From NCBI GenBank assembly GCA_020152595.1, contig JAIGNY010001864.1:90001-154000 (forward strand): a DNA stretch of 64,000 nt, written 5' to 3'. Shown here one piece after another: positions 22,998 through 34,982 of this stretch; within the stretch, counting starts at the first letter, position 1, and each line of letters begins with the position of its first letter. Source of the stretch: Chiridota heheva. Its lineage: Eukaryota; Echinodermata; Holothuroidea; Apodida; Chiridotidae. The position numbers were made by a program, and so were the translations under genes. The notes under the pieces are model-generated. The model saw only the letters and a program-made list of their open reading frames with translations. It searched no databases and was not told the origin of the DNA.

Positions 22998-23570
22998 ACA
23001 GAGACACGATATAAGGGGGCTTCACCCACCCACTGGGCCTACCAAGACTTCGCCCCACTGATTTGACACAGTTTTAAGCAATGTTTTGCTACCAAAATCA
23101 CCAAAAGCGCTTGGCTTTCGACGCCCTGGATTTTACATAAGTTTAAGCAATTTTCTGTTATCAAACTCATTAGAAACGCAGGACTAAGCAAGGTTTCGAC
23201 TTTGGAATTGACACAATGTTGCTGAAAAAATTATGAGAAACGTAGGGCTCATGGTGGGGGCTTAGCCCCCAGATTTAACTCAATTTTATGCTATCAAATT
23301 TACATGATATGTAAGGCTTCCGGGGGCTTCACCCCCTCGGCCCCTACAAAGACTTTGCCCATAGATTTGACACAATTTTAAGCCATGTTTTGCCACCAAA
23401 ATTAACAAAACCGCAGGACTTCCGACGTCTTACGTGGGTTTGATACTAGTTTAAACAATTTTCTGTTATTAAAATCACTGAGAACCGCAGGACTTCCGGA
23501 GCTTCGTCCCCTGGACTCTAGGGCTTACCCGTAAATTTGAAACACTGGTTTTAAGCAGTTTCAAGTTTAA
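22998..23570 (+). repeat. Degenerate ~90-bp tandem repeat
   Basis: About six diverged units with recurring phrases GATTTGACACA(G/A)TTTTAAGC, AATTTTCTGTTAT and CGCAGGACTTCCG, and repeated GGGGGCTT patches. It starts about 45 bp after the stop codon of the 97-aa ORF. Confidence 0.65.
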
Positions 23571-25574
23571 ACAGTGCCATCTAAACAAAGCATGCAATTT
23601 AGCTCTATTATGTCCCCAACATTTCATTCATACAGTTTTATGAGCATTTGGGGGAGGGGAAATACCCTTGCCACAAGTGAAACATGACCCACCACGCTAC
23701 TCATGATAGCCGTATCGAAACAGCCTTCTGACGGTTTGCTGATTTATTTACATTCGCTTTTACCTTTTCAATCTAATTACTTTTCAAATTTACTTCTCAC
23801 CGGCAAACCGGGAAGAAAGCATGACACAAGCAAAATCATTTCAATGGGGACCCCCTCCCCCATTTTTTCTCATGGAAGGTAAAGGAATGTAATTAAGATA
23901 GGGGCGCGACCAGTGAAGGATACTATATTCAGATATTGATCATACATGTCATATGAAATTGAAATACACTCAATAGGACTAATAGTGATTTGAATTGTCA
24001 TAGAATCAAGGCAAGGAAATATCTGTTTTAAATGGGGAATTTATATTAATTTTGCTGACACGATGTCCCAACGACAGAATGAGCACAAAGCTCGAATCGC
24101 ACGGAATGGGCAATCCATGACCATGGGCTCGTGTAGATGTCCTTATTGTGATACAGATGATGTTACACCAAAGCGCTTCTGATTTCCCCGGAGATTTTAG
24201 CGTTCTTGGTTTTAAAACTTGCTAAAGTTAGAACAACTTCATATAGCTGGTCGATATAACAGTTATAGACAGATAAGATATCATGGAATTACTGAACTCC
24301 CAAGATGTATGAAAGGCGACAGTATAAACTCCGTGGGGCGCGATGATTTTTAAGCCTCAGGCACAGGAAGGGCAGTTTTGTCTCATGGAGGATGGGGTCA
24401 AGGCCTATAAGCAGATAAATCAGATACAAGTGTCACTTTATAACATTTTCTGGGGTAGAGCGATCTCACGAGGGCTTCCCGTGCCCCCTTTTAACACCGC
24501 CCCTGCTTAAACTGCGTAAAATATGATAAAAACTAAGCATGAAAATGGATGGAAATTCAACCACTAATTTACAGCATTTGAATTTGTAGGCATGATATGC
24601 GATTTGTACATTGGACATAATGTGTTGCCTAAACTGATAAACAGATGATTCTTTTGTAAATCCACTGTGTTTTGATCATGATCAAACGATATTTAAAGAA
24701 CCGTATATACTGTTGAACTACTGTTGCGGGAACATCGAATGTCTGGGTACAGGTAAGGACAACGTTTGACAACTTAGAGGGCCACTGGACCGAAACGTGA
24801 GGGCGTAGTTTTAGGGTATGGGTCCCCAATGCTTATCTAGCACTCAACAGTGCAACAATGAATATTCAAGTGACCTTTGCCCTAACGTCGTCTGTGTGCT
24901 ATAGAGGCATGAAATTGATTGATCTGTTGTGGATGATATATCTGTGAAATTTGCAAAAACTAGTGTCATTACTATTCGGTCTAGTGCTCCTTTAAGACCT
25001 GTGTGAACAAATATTTTAATCCAGCAATTTACGGCAGAATTCCATTATACAAATTTTATAATTCAAGTTGGTAATGTCTTTCGTTTATCGTTGGTATTTT
25101 TAATTGTAGGGTTTTTTGAGGTATATATGTTGACAAATATTACTATTATCCTGGTAATCATGATCGAAGAGGGGTAATGCATGCGTGGGTTATGATTTAT
25201 TTTCAGGTGCCAGCGATATTCCTGTATATAGGTATGTAACTCCCTGGGCTGCTGATTCAAAATCCAATTGGATTTGTGAGATTCGCCAATCCAAGCAGTA
25301 TTCCTCTTCACGCAAGTTCTGTTTTTATATACTGGCAGGCCGCATTTTGCCCACGAGTCACGTTTTTCATGGCCCTCATTTTTTTCCAAAAAATTTGTTT
25401 CTGGCGGGTGGGCCAATCTGCATATTTTACACAACTGAACAGAATCAAAAGGCGTACTTTGATCTGTTTATTAATTTGTTGTTCATTCAGGTCCGATTTG
25501 CAAGCATAGACTTTACTCGGTTGTGCACATTATCTTCGTATGCATGTAAACACTACAACCATGTTAATGAAGTT
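23571..25574. other. Unassigned intergenic sequence
   Basis: No ORF with protein character and no recognised repeat. C-rich patches occur at 23,850-23,866 and 24,480-24,500. Frames of up to 134 codons at 25.06-25.59 kb overlap on opposite strands and resemble nothing I know. Confidence 0.55.
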
Positions 25575-26300
25575 TATGTCATTTCTTAAACGTGTAGGAA
25601 ATATAGAAACAAAGTTTACAAGTTTTCCATTATTGTATCTTCCACAGAAACACTGAAACAATGTTTAGGAAATTTAAGTTATTTCTTAAACACGTACGAA
25701 ATATACAAACCGAGTTTACTGATTATTCGTTGCCGGATAATGACGGAAACGCTCAATACCTGTTTATAAACAGTTAAGTTACTTTATAATGGTAAAGTAA
25801 ATCTACAAATGGGAGTTTATGAGGTTTCCGTTATCGGATACTTCACGGAAATATTCGTACCATGTTTATGAAATATAAGTTAGTTCGTAAACATATAGTT
25901 AATCTACAAATAAGGTTTATGAACTTTCCGTTATCGGATACTTCACGAAAATGTTCGTATCATGTTTATGAAATATACGGTAAGTAACAATGGAAATATA
26001 GCTTAAATTTCTTGTGTATGTTTCCAGAATATACGCTCGCAGAAATTCCGCTTAAATATGCTGACAATGTTTAAGAAATTTAAGCTATTCTTGAAACATG
26101 GTATACGAGAAGATATTTACGATGTTTCTGCCAACGGAAATTTAACGGATAATTCGTAACATATCGTAAACGCATCGTGAAACTACTTACTATGTTTACA
26201 ATCTTTCTGGTATACGGATTCGCATTATAAACATGAAACTTTCGTAAACATGGTATTTAAGATGCAACCGTTCGCCAGAAACTTCAAGTAAGCATGCATC
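25575..26300 (+). repeat. Degenerate ~110-bp tandem repeat
   Basis: Units recur around TTTCCGTTATCGGATACTTC (25,827 and 25,928) and ATGTTTATGAAATATA, with older units at 25,590 and 25,660 that read AATGTTTAGGAAATTTAAG. About six units with decreasing similarity toward the edges. Confidence 0.72.
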
Positions 26301-27424
26301 ACTTAATGTTTCAGGTTCCAGAAACGGCTATTTTGGTGCCGTGAATATTGGTTGAGGACGAATCAAAAAGTATCACGCACTGAGGTATATGAGTTTCGAC
26401 TCTCGGCCTTCGGCCTATACGTAGTATAGGGCGAATAACGTCACGCTCTCTGGCTATAGTGACCTTTTTAGCTATTTCCCCCACTATGCTGTATGCTTAA
26501 TTTGATGAGATCAACAACTCCGTGGAATGCTTTCTTGTAAATTTGCAATAGGACGCGGTAGTTGCGTTTACACGCACAGTTATATTTTGTTCGAATTTGG
26601 TTAAGTAAACTAATAACCTCAACGGAAGTAATACTTGGTGCGTTGATACGATCACGGTACGTTTATAGGCTCGCAAAACACGCGATACGAAAACGTACCA
26701 ACGTATATACAGCATGTGAACAACGGACACAATTTTTATTGTTCTCGCGCAATGTAAAATGTGCGTATTTCTAAACCACGCGCAATAATGCCACGCAATT
26801 AAGGAACGTATTTCGCTGTGCGCTCGCTGTCAACTCGCAACTTGAATTTACATGTCCTTATGCGCATGGGCAGACTGTAACTGTGAAAGGGTGTATTGAG
26901 CTTGACAAAGTGTTGTTTATCACAACAGTTGCAGCCCGTGTAAATAACCAAAAATGTATTTTGAGCTTCGTTATGATTGGTTATTTAATCACCAACGCTA
27001 AAATTGTTATGATGCGTACCAAGAAATTACAAGTTTGATAAATATACATGTACTTGTTCGCAATTACTTTAAAAAAATATTCCATTAATTTGATTTATTC
27101 TTATGTTTTTATGAAAATAGCTAATACTGTTTCAATTAATAACGTATTGCTCTATACATTTCAGTGTTAAAAATCCAATTTGTATGTTGTCAATGATATT
27201 TTGATTTGATTTGATGTTTAATTGCTGTCCGATATTTGCTTACCCATTTTTGTAAATGGAATGTTCCTTTGATATGAATTATTCAATAGATTAGTTCATT
27301 TTATCGATGGGTTTGTTGTTTAAAGATTTTTAAAATAAAGGTTGTTTTAATTCACCAATCGATATCTTTATTTCGTTTTTTAAGTAGTTTTAGAGTAAAA
27401 GTTATTAAGAAATAAACAACAATT
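26301..27424. other. Unassigned intergenic sequence
   Basis: No gene or repeat recognised. Short palindromic text CGGCCTTCGGCC occurs at 26,404. Confidence 0.55.
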
Positions 27425-27546
27425 GCGAGCCTATTGCTGAGTAATGACCGTCAAGCCCAAATAATTTAAAAAACAATGGGCGAGGCAAAGCCGAAGCCAT
27501 TATTCAAATTATTTGGCCAGCTGGTTATTACCAACAATAGGCAAGC
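27425..27546. repeat. 122-bp imperfect hairpin
   Basis: The outer arms GCGAGCCTATTGCTGAGTAA and, reverse-complemented, GCTTGCCTATTGTTGGTAAT pair well. The inner arms CCAAATAATTT and AAATTATTTGG also pair, as do AATGGGC and GCCATT, leaving a loop near GAGGCAAAGCCG. It could be a small MITE or a structured RNA; no coding capacity. Confidence 0.7.
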
Positions 27547-27639
27547 AAGAGCAGTTTATATCTATTCTATCACAAAATATGCTAAAATACTTTGAAAAAA
27601 TAAAGAAAATCTGATCAAATTCAGATGAAGAAACATGCG

Positions 27640-27819
27640 AAACAAGATGACAATCCACGGAGTTGCTGACCTGATCGCCTCTGCCACGTATACTTTGTAA
27701 AATGAACAAATGTTTTTCTAGGAAACATTACATAATATGGATCATTTCATTTCAATTACTTGACCTCTGACGTTTGACCTTTAAATAGCATTATGCGCGA
27801 GACACAACACTACATCCCC
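27640..27819 (+). repeat. TTGACCTTTGACC-type repeat, left part (split by a LINE)
   Basis: The text CAATCCACGGAGTTGCTGA (27,653) is close to CAATCCACAGAGTTGCTAA (38,713), and GACGTTTGACCTTTAAATAG continues the family. The repeat resumes on the far side of the LINE at 28,681. Confidence 0.72.
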
Positions 27820-28680
27820 TTTATTATTATTATTATTATTAACAACTTATATAGCGCAATACAGACATTATAGATACAACGTAACAAATGCGCTTCACAT
27901 GACATACAAATTAAATTCTGAAAGACAAAATGATGATAAAAATGGCTATGGCTAGTAAAATATAAAAATACTTAAGATATCAAAAAGTTCAAAATGTTCA
28001 AAATGTTAAAATTCGTACGCTGGAAATTGATGAGAAGTATAAAGATATTCAAAATAAATATTCAGAAACAGTATATGTACAATTAATTTGAAACAAGATA
28101 AGATTTTAAATGATTATAAAATAAATTCTCTAGTAAAAAGATGCGTCTTAAGACATTTCCTAAAAGATTCAAAATTACCGCTGCTCCTAACATTGAAAGG
28201 GAGATTATTCCATAATTTGGGGCCATACACACTGAAAGACCTATCGGCAAACGTTTTTTTCGACGTAAAGGGAATTTCTAGGAAAATACCATTGTTACGG
28301 GATCGCAATCCAGGACGTTTTGATAAATTAGTTTTTTTTAAGTCTATAAGATATTGTGGTGCGGTATTATTCAAACATTTAAAAATAAGTGAAGCAATTT
28401 TAAAATCAATGCGAGCCCGAATGGGTAACCAATGTAAATCTTTGAGGGTTTGTGTGGAACTATCTCTATAGTCCCTTCCGAGAATAAATTTTGCAGCAAT
28501 GTTTTGTATTCGTTGAAGCTTATTTAATTCACAAATAGGTAAACCGATTAAACTAGCATTAGCATAATCTAAATGAGATATAACAAGACATTGCACAAGT
28601 GTTTTACATACATCAATGGTGAGAGAGTAGCGAATTTGTTTGAGTCTTTGAATGTTTAACATAGCAATTTGGCATTTTTT
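27820..28680 (-). mobile_element. 5'-truncated L2-like LINE
   Basis: On the minus strand the 3' end reads TATTGCGCTATATAAGTTG followed by an (AAT)n tail, a typical L2-like terminus. The reverse transcriptase C-terminal part lies upstream. It splits the surrounding repeat cleanly: ACACTACATCCCC on one side joins TCTTCACCAACCCAGCAAG on the other when compared with the intact unit at 28,911-28,935, which fixes both edges to a few bases. Confidence 0.9.
28114..28680 (-). pseudogene. L2-like reverse transcriptase C-terminal fragment
   Basis: An open frame of at least 182 codons ends at a stop near 28,114. It reads SHLDYANASLIGLP, KLQRIQNIAAKFIL, LKDLHWLPIRARIDFK, FKCLNNTAPQYL, FADRSFSVYGPKLWNNLP and FRKCLKTHLF, the standard thumb and C-terminal text of CR1/L2-group LINEs. 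The palm with the YADD box and the endonuclease are missing by 5' truncation. No internal stop or frameshift was noticed, so the insertion is probably fairly young. Confidence 0.92.
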
Positions 28681-29115
28681 TTCTTCACCAACCCAGCAAG
28701 TAAGATTGATTTTGACCTTTAACCTTTGAGTGACGGGTTACTTCTTTCCTGAAACACAGCCTTTCATTATCCTTTATCAACCCATCAAGTAACAACCCAA
28801 TTGCGCTTGCGATATTTGCATAACAGGCAACCAACCAAAATTTACCATTTTAAATCAATTATTTGATCTCTGACCTTTGATCTTTAAATGACTTGATCCA
28901 ATTTGTGCGGTACATCTTCCACCAACCCACCAAGTACCAAACCAATATTACTTATGGTTATCCCAGGAAGCGCAACACAACATCTACTATTTCTAAATAA
29001 ATTATTTGACCACTGACCTTTGACCTTTAAATGACTTTTTCCAATACGTGTGAGACATAATCTTGCATCACCCTCCACCATCCCACCAAGTAACAAACGA
29101 CACCAACCCATCAAG
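28681..29115 (+). repeat. TTGACCTTTGACC-type repeat, right part
   Basis: Three or more units of about 130-140 bp, each with (C)TGACCTTTGACCTTTAAATG, then GAGACA or GGTACA, then CACCAACCCACCAAGTA. It belongs with 27,640-27,819 and is distantly like the 1-1,082 and 38,690-40,985 repeats. Confidence 0.78.
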
Positions 29116-30209
29116 GATCAATAAATACCAACTGAAAATACACAAATATTGTGCACTGTTTATTTACTGACAAATTTCCTGTAATCATCAATATCTTCCA
29201 AATATTACGAAGGCCGTAGGTGCGGGAGCCAGGGGGACCTTCCTTCAACATTTTGCAGAAAATAATGATTGTTGTTATTCATACATATCCAATAGAATCT
29301 TGATCCACCCCCTCCTCAATTTTTTTAAACGAAATGCTTCACCGTTGTACTAGCAGACTAGCAGGAAATGATGGCCTTGATAAATCCATGTGCACATGTG
29401 ATCAGTCAGTTCCCAGTCGCATAAATGAGGTCATCGTACTTATATGCCGAGCGATATACATAAGGGACCAATACTTGAAGATGTATATGCCCCATGATGA
29501 TGAAAGAGAGTTTTGAATCAACTGGCTGAAAATCACAGAACTATATTCAGATTTATTAAATTAACTACTTCGGTATCGGGATTAGGAGAGGTGGGGGCAT
29601 AGTACGAGTCTTGATTGATCAAAACAGTCCCTTTTGTGTATTGGCCCTAAGTAAGAATTTCTTTAAAAAAGCACTGGTGGTTGATGGTAATGCAGCACGC
29701 TTCTTTAGGCTGTGTAGCTAAATCCATAATCATAAATTCACTATACGTTTATTGAATATTTCTCGCAAGTTTGAGCGGTGGTCTATATGCGTAATGAACG
29801 TACCTCTCATTTAAAAAAAGAAGCCATTTACTTGACAGCAATGCAGCTGTGGCAAGAATGAACGAACAGAATGTGAAGGATATCACAAACGGAATAACAA
29901 CATTTTCATTTCACATCACGATCAGACCATGCATTTCACATCACGATCAGACCATGCAGTTATCATCTAGTCAATGATTGTGGAGTAAATATTTAAAATT
30001 TTCACCGCATCATTAACTACATGTTTTCCACCACAATTTAATAAATAGAGAACTTCGCTCGGAAAATCGAAAGAAAAAAAAAGCATCAAGGAAAAGACAG
30101 CAATCTTTATTTTGTACGCCTTTGTATATACATTTAGAACAGGACATTGCATGGGAATGTGGCAGTGCTCGTAGTTTTCAAGCATTATTTATACCGCGAA
30201 AAAACATGC
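29116..30209. other. Unassigned intergenic sequence
   Basis: No gene recognised. The 25-bp phrase containing TTTCACATCACGATCAGACC occurs twice in tandem at about 29,909-29,957. Confidence 0.55.
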
Positions 30210-30375
30210 ATACGGGCCCTCTCTCCCTGCTTCCCTCCCTCCCTCTGCCTCCCTCCCTCTCTCTGCCTGCCTGCCTGCCTGCCTGCCACCCTCCCTGCCT
30301 GCCTGCCTCCCTCCCCTTCCCTCCCTCCCTCCCTTTCTCTCTCCCTCCCCCCTTCTTCCCAACCACCCTCCCTAA
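30210..30375 (+). repeat. Polypyrimidine tract (CCCT)n and (CTGC)n
   Basis: CTCCCTCC and TGCCTGCC blocks alternate over 165 bp. The two proline- or leucine-rich frames across it are artefacts. Confidence 0.93.
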
Positions 30376-30401
30376 GTAGTATGGAGTGTCCATGCCTGAA
30401 A

Positions 30402-31022
30402 CTAACAGGACATCACATCATCATTTGTTTTTCTTTCTACATATGCCTTCAAGACACGGACTTTCGTGTCCATTCCAATATCTATATTCTTCAGAATTGG
30501 ATTCATTTTTTTAAACATATCATTGGCAATTGCAATGTGTTTTCTAACTTTGTTAATGCACCCGCTATCTGATGTTAGTGTGTAGCCCAAGTACTTAAAC
30601 TGTTGTAATTGTTTAATTATTTCTCCTTGGCTTCGTATACTACATAATGGGTTTATGGCTTTTTTTTCTAAACCACCGTACAGAATTCTGTTTTCTTTAC
30701 ATTTAGAGACAGCCCTCTCTTTTCACTTTCCTCTACAACTTTATCCACAACAGACTGCGGTTTTTCTTATGACTCTGCTATAAGTGCCGTGTCATCTGCA
30801 TAGCATAGGTTATTCATGTTATACCCTCCAACTTTCAGCCCCTCAAGACTGTCAATGTTACGAAATATTGTTTCACTGTAAATGTTGAAAAGTTCTGGTG
30901 AAAAAACACACCCCTGCCTGACTTCTTTTCGGATTACCTTAAATTCACTGTAAACTCCTTCAAGTCTTATTGCTGCTTTCTGGTCCCAGTATAGGTTTCT
31001 TGATGCAGAGTAACAAAATGTT
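30402..31022 (-). pseudogene. Non-LTR reverse transcriptase fragment (palm, YADD), degenerate
   Basis: On the minus strand the text runs NLYWDQKAAIRLEG, VRQGCVFSPELFNIYSE (motif B) and CYADDTALIAES (motif C, YADD at 30,791-30,802), then a TAA and frame slips, then VVDKVVEESEKRGLSLNVKK, QFKYLGYTLTSD and MNPILKN. It is the RT core of an endonuclease-reverse-transcriptase LINE of a different family from the CR1-like copy. Both ends are truncated. It faces away from the LINE fragment at 31,222, giving back-to-back fragments. Confidence 0.88.
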
Positions 31023-31221
31023 GCGGCAATAAAGGGGTATTTGTTTTGGACACATTATTGGATAAAAGGGTCAAGCTGTTCATTCGGGGTCCAATTTGTC
31101 GTTGTATCTACTTACAAGAAGAGTATCATTGTTCGTTTTGACATTCTAGCACAGGATTTATTTATTAAAGGCAGTCGTAAGTGGGTGATGGTGGCTGCGT
31201 GCGCTTTATCAATCTTGATAC

Positions 31222-31935
31222 AATCTAAAACATGTCAACTCCCACTTATACCTAGGTGTTGAAATTGATAATAAACTTAGATGGGATAAACATATACATA
31301 ACATAACCAAGAAAGCTAACTCTGTACTTGGCCTTTTAAAACGTAACCTCTCAAACTGTCCCACCGACGTTAAATCCACTGCTTATAAAGCTCTAGTCAG
31401 GCTAGTACTTGAGTACGCATCTGCAGTCTGGGACCCCCATCACCAGTGCGATGTGGATAAACTTGAATCTATTCAAAGGAGAGCAGCCAGGTTCTGTATG
31501 GCAGACTACTCTTATAAATCCAGTGTAAAAAACATGCTTTATAAATTAGATTGGCCCCTGCTTAAAACAAGACGATACAACACCCGGCTACATATGCTAT
31601 ATAAAATCAATAACAATCTTGTCGCAATCAATAAAGATGAACTTATTCCCACCGTTAGAACTAATACAAGAAATAATCATGACCTTAATTTCCAGGTTCC
31701 CTATGCTAAAAAGAATGTATATAAACACTCTTTCTTCCCTCACACACTAAAGGATTGGAATGCTTTACCGTCAGACATTGTTCATGCACTAAGTCTCAAC
31801 TGTTTTAAAGCTAAACTTACTGCTAACTAGGGTTTTTTTTTTTTTTTTACTCATACTTTTAACGCTCGGTTGGCGTCCATGTCCTCTTGAAGGATTTTTG
31901 CCGACTTAACCGATTCAGATTCAGATTCAGATTGC
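31222..31935 (+). mobile_element. 5'-truncated LINE with (GATTCA)n tail
   Basis: The coding part reads on into a 3' UTR with a T-run (31,831-31,848) and ends in GATTCAGATTCAGATTCAGA (31,911-31,932), a short-repeat tail typical of non-LTR elements lacking poly-A. The 5' end lies near 31,222, in the middle of the RT thumb region. Confidence 0.85.
31249..31830 (+). pseudogene. LINE reverse transcriptase C-terminal fragment, open
   Basis: The frame is open from YLGVEIDNKLRWDKHI through ITKKANSVLGLLKRNL, LVRLVLEYASAVWDPH, KLESIQRRAARFCMADY, MLYKLDWPLLKTRR, VPYAKKNVYKHSFFPHTLKD and WNALPSDIV to a stop at 31,828-31,830. It corresponds to the last ~195 residues of a LINE polymerase. The earlier palm motifs are absent. 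It has no start of its own; the first ATG in frame (31,453) is internal. Confidence 0.92.
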
Positions 31936-32644
31936 CTTGTAATTCCCAGAACGTTTGGTCAGTTGGTTACGAAAATAACACTATGAATCAATCCTTCTTT
32001 TGTTATTCAGGCACAGAGTTTAAACGCAGTCTTAAGTCAGTAGGGAATATTTGGCACAATTGACTTCTCTCCCATGTCTACTTATCTTATAAATAGGTCA
32101 ATGTCATTGTGGTGAGGATCTATGGACAGGTAGCAACAGCTTGAGTATATGTTTCAAACACTGAAAATATAATGCAATTTTGTGACATCACAACAAGATG
32201 AATATGACGAGCCTATTGTTACGATGAGATTGCAGCATCACTTCTCATGGACTTTCTTTAACTTTAAACTCACTTATTACCTCCGCCAACGAAGTTGGAC
32301 TGTTTGTTTGTCGTTTGTCTGTTTGTTTGTCTGTCATCAAGATATCTCAAGAACTGATGACTGGATTTGGATCAAATTTGATATGTAGTTTTGTTACTGC
32401 TAATGGAAGAAGTGAATAACATTTGGGACATATTGGAACAGACATGGCCTCTGATGACGTTTAGTCATGGTTAGGGTCCATGGTTGAATGTATTGATTGA
32501 ATGGCTTGATTTTCCATGGAAGTCTTATGACGTGTATATTAATCCTTTTATATTTCAATTATATAAACAAAGTAGGAAATTGTTGATAAAGGTTAGAATT
32601 AGCTAGAGATTTTTTTTGTTTATAGTGGAGTCAGGTTTAGGACA
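31936..32644. other. Intergenic sequence with a common dispersed motif
   Basis: 32,278-32,395 contains CCTCCGCCAACGAAGTTGG, TTTGTTTGTCTGT and ATATCTCAAGAACTGATGAC, a phrase order I know from widespread short repeats of marine invertebrates and some vertebrates. The rest is unassigned. Confidence 0.5.
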
Positions 32645-33117
32645 GAATTGGTATAATATAATATAATATAATATAATATAATATAATATAATATAATATG
32701 ATATGATATGATATGATATGATATGATATGATATGATATGATATGATTTGATATGATATGATATGATATGATATAATATAATATGATATAATATAATGTA
32801 ATATAATATGATATAATATACAATATACATAATATAATATAATATAATATAATATAATATAATATAATATAATATAATATAAAATGATATAATATAATGT
32901 AATATAATACAATACAATACAATACAATACAATACAATACAATACAATACAGTACAATATGATATGATATAATATAATATAATATAATATGATATAATAT
33001 AATATAATATAATATGATATGATATGATATGATATGATATAATACAATACAATACAATACAATATAATATAATATAACATAATATAATCTAATCTAATCT
33101 AATATAATATAATATTA
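32645..33117. repeat. Pentanucleotide satellite in blocks (TATAA, TATGA, TACAA)
   Basis: The 5-bp unit changes in homogeneous blocks: ATAAT (32,651-32,698), ATGAT (32,699-32,770), mixed, ATAAT (32,830-32,880), ACAAT (32,909-32,958), ATGAT again (33,013-33,038), ACAAT (33,042-33,060) and CTAAT near 33,088-33,102. All three minus frames stay open because of the unit. Confidence 0.95.
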
Positions 33118-33477
33118 CGACGGAACACTATGAAATTCCTGATGTTAACTCAATCGTTTATCACTTCTTTAGTAGCGTTCTTTGAATGGGGCAGTTGAAT
33201 ATGGCGAATCGATTTCGATTGTCCATCATAGGCTTACCCTCTATCAAAATTTAGCATGTGCTAATGTCGTAATTTAAAGACTTCTTCTGTTCATAATTTA
33301 AATTTCTTCTGGTTAGTAAAAAATCTCAAACTGCCCATATATTTTTAATTCTAGTTTTAGTTCAAAGAAAAAAGACTATGAATTAGACGAGTGGTATTTT
33401 CCAATGATGACCCTTGACACGATTCGTGCACTTTGGCAATGTTTGTGACAATGTGATATGACTCCCGTTCCGTTTTG
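33118..33477. other. Unassigned sequence
   Basis: No gene or repeat was recognised between the pentanucleotide block and the MITE. Confidence 0.6.
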
Positions 33478-33890
33478 GGCCAGTCAAAATAAGAAATAGG
33501 CCTAAGTAGAAAAATTGCAACAGAAAGTTTATTTCTTGGAACTTGATCTACATACCTCAAACTGGCCATAATCGGACTCCCGGAAAATGCCTAATTTGCA
33601 TAAAATCAAAATGGCCGCCGTTTTACAAATTGAGGGGCAATATCCTTTATTGTATCATTCATATGCAATATATCTATAGTGTATATTATCAACCGCTTAC
33701 ACGAAATTGGCCTTATAAGTTTATTTTCGGCCATTTTTAATTTATACAAACTAGGCATTTTTTCTGGCGTCCGATTGCGGCTGATTTTGAACATAATGTT
33801 GCTCCTAAAATGTTGAACAAAATCCTGCAAAGAAAGTTTCTGTTGCAATTTGTTCTAGGTTCAGTCATTTTCACATTATACGGACTGGCC
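33478..33890. mobile_element. GGCCAGTC-type MITE, copy 2
   Basis: The ends are GGCCAGTCAAAATAAGAA and, reverse-complemented from the right, GGCCAGTCCGTATAATGTGA. Both are followed by ATTGCAACAGAAA. It is about 80% identical by eye to 16,521-16,913. No coding capacity. Confidence 0.87.
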
Positions 33891-34093
33891 TGATATTAGA
33901 TACAGTCACCTAATTGCCATAACAAGCTAGTCAATCAATAGTTTTCAAACCATGAGAACCATACAAGAGTCGAGTAATGTGAAAAAGATAGATTATCAAT
34001 TATGAACCAGATAAAGCACAAACTGAAAACAATGCATGTGATTATATACATATACATTACTGACATGGAATTCGGTAAAGGTCTTGATATCTG

Positions 34094-34982
34094 GAAGAAA
34101 ATATGCTGCACACCATGATGAAAATATGCTACACACCATGATGAAAATACGCTACACACCATGATGAAAATATGCTGCACACCATGATGAAAATATGCTA
34201 CACACCATGATGAAAATATGCTGCACACCATGATGATAATATGCTGCACACCATGATGAAAATATGCTGCACACCATGATGAAAATATGCTGCACACCAT
34301 GATGAAAATATGCTGCACACCATGATGAAAATATGCTGCACACCATGATGATAATATGCTGCACACCATGATGAAAATATGCTGCACACCATGATGATAA
34401 TATGCTGCACACCATGATGAAAATATGATGCACACCATGATGATAATATGCTGCACACCATGATGAAAATATGCTGCACACCATGATGAAAATATGCTGC
34501 ACACCATGATGATAATATGCTGCACACCATGATGAAAATATGCTGCACACCATGATGAAAATATGCTGCACACCATGATGAAAATATGCTGCACACCATG
34601 ATGAAAATATGCTGCACACCATGATGAAAATATGCTGCACACCATGATGAAAATATGCTGCACACCATGATGAAAATATGCTGCACACCATGATGAAAAT
34701 ATGCTGCACACCATGATGAAAATATGCTGCACACCATGATGAAAAATATGCTGCACACCATGATGAAAATATGCTGCACACCATGATGAAAATATGCTGC
34801 ACACCATGATGAAAATATGCTGCACACCATGATGAAAATATGCTGCACACCATGATGATAATATGCTGCACACCATGATGATAATATGCTGCACACCATG
34901 CTGAAAATATGCTGCACACCATGATGATAATATGCTGCACACCATGATGATAATATGCTGCACACCATGATGAAAATATGAA
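34094..34982 (-). repeat. 23-bp satellite, ~38 units
   Basis: The unit is ATGCTGCACACCATGATG followed by AAAAT or ATAAT. Units are nearly identical; the GAAAATA/GATAATA choice is the main polymorphism, one unit has an extra A (34,741-34,746) and one reads CATGCTGAAA. Because 23 is not a multiple of three but the unit lacks stops on the minus strand, three long minus frames (to 359 codons) exist. They are artefacts. Confidence 0.96.

Noticed and set aside
25063..25589. 123- and 134-codon frames on opposite strands
   Set aside because: They overlap each other, lack known domains and have compositions typical of random AT-rich DNA.
30210..30375. Proline- and leucine-rich coding region
   Set aside because: Simple polypyrimidine tract with open frames in several phases.
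32603..33080. Three overlapping minus-strand Tyr/Ile frames
   Set aside because: Pentanucleotide repeat artefact.
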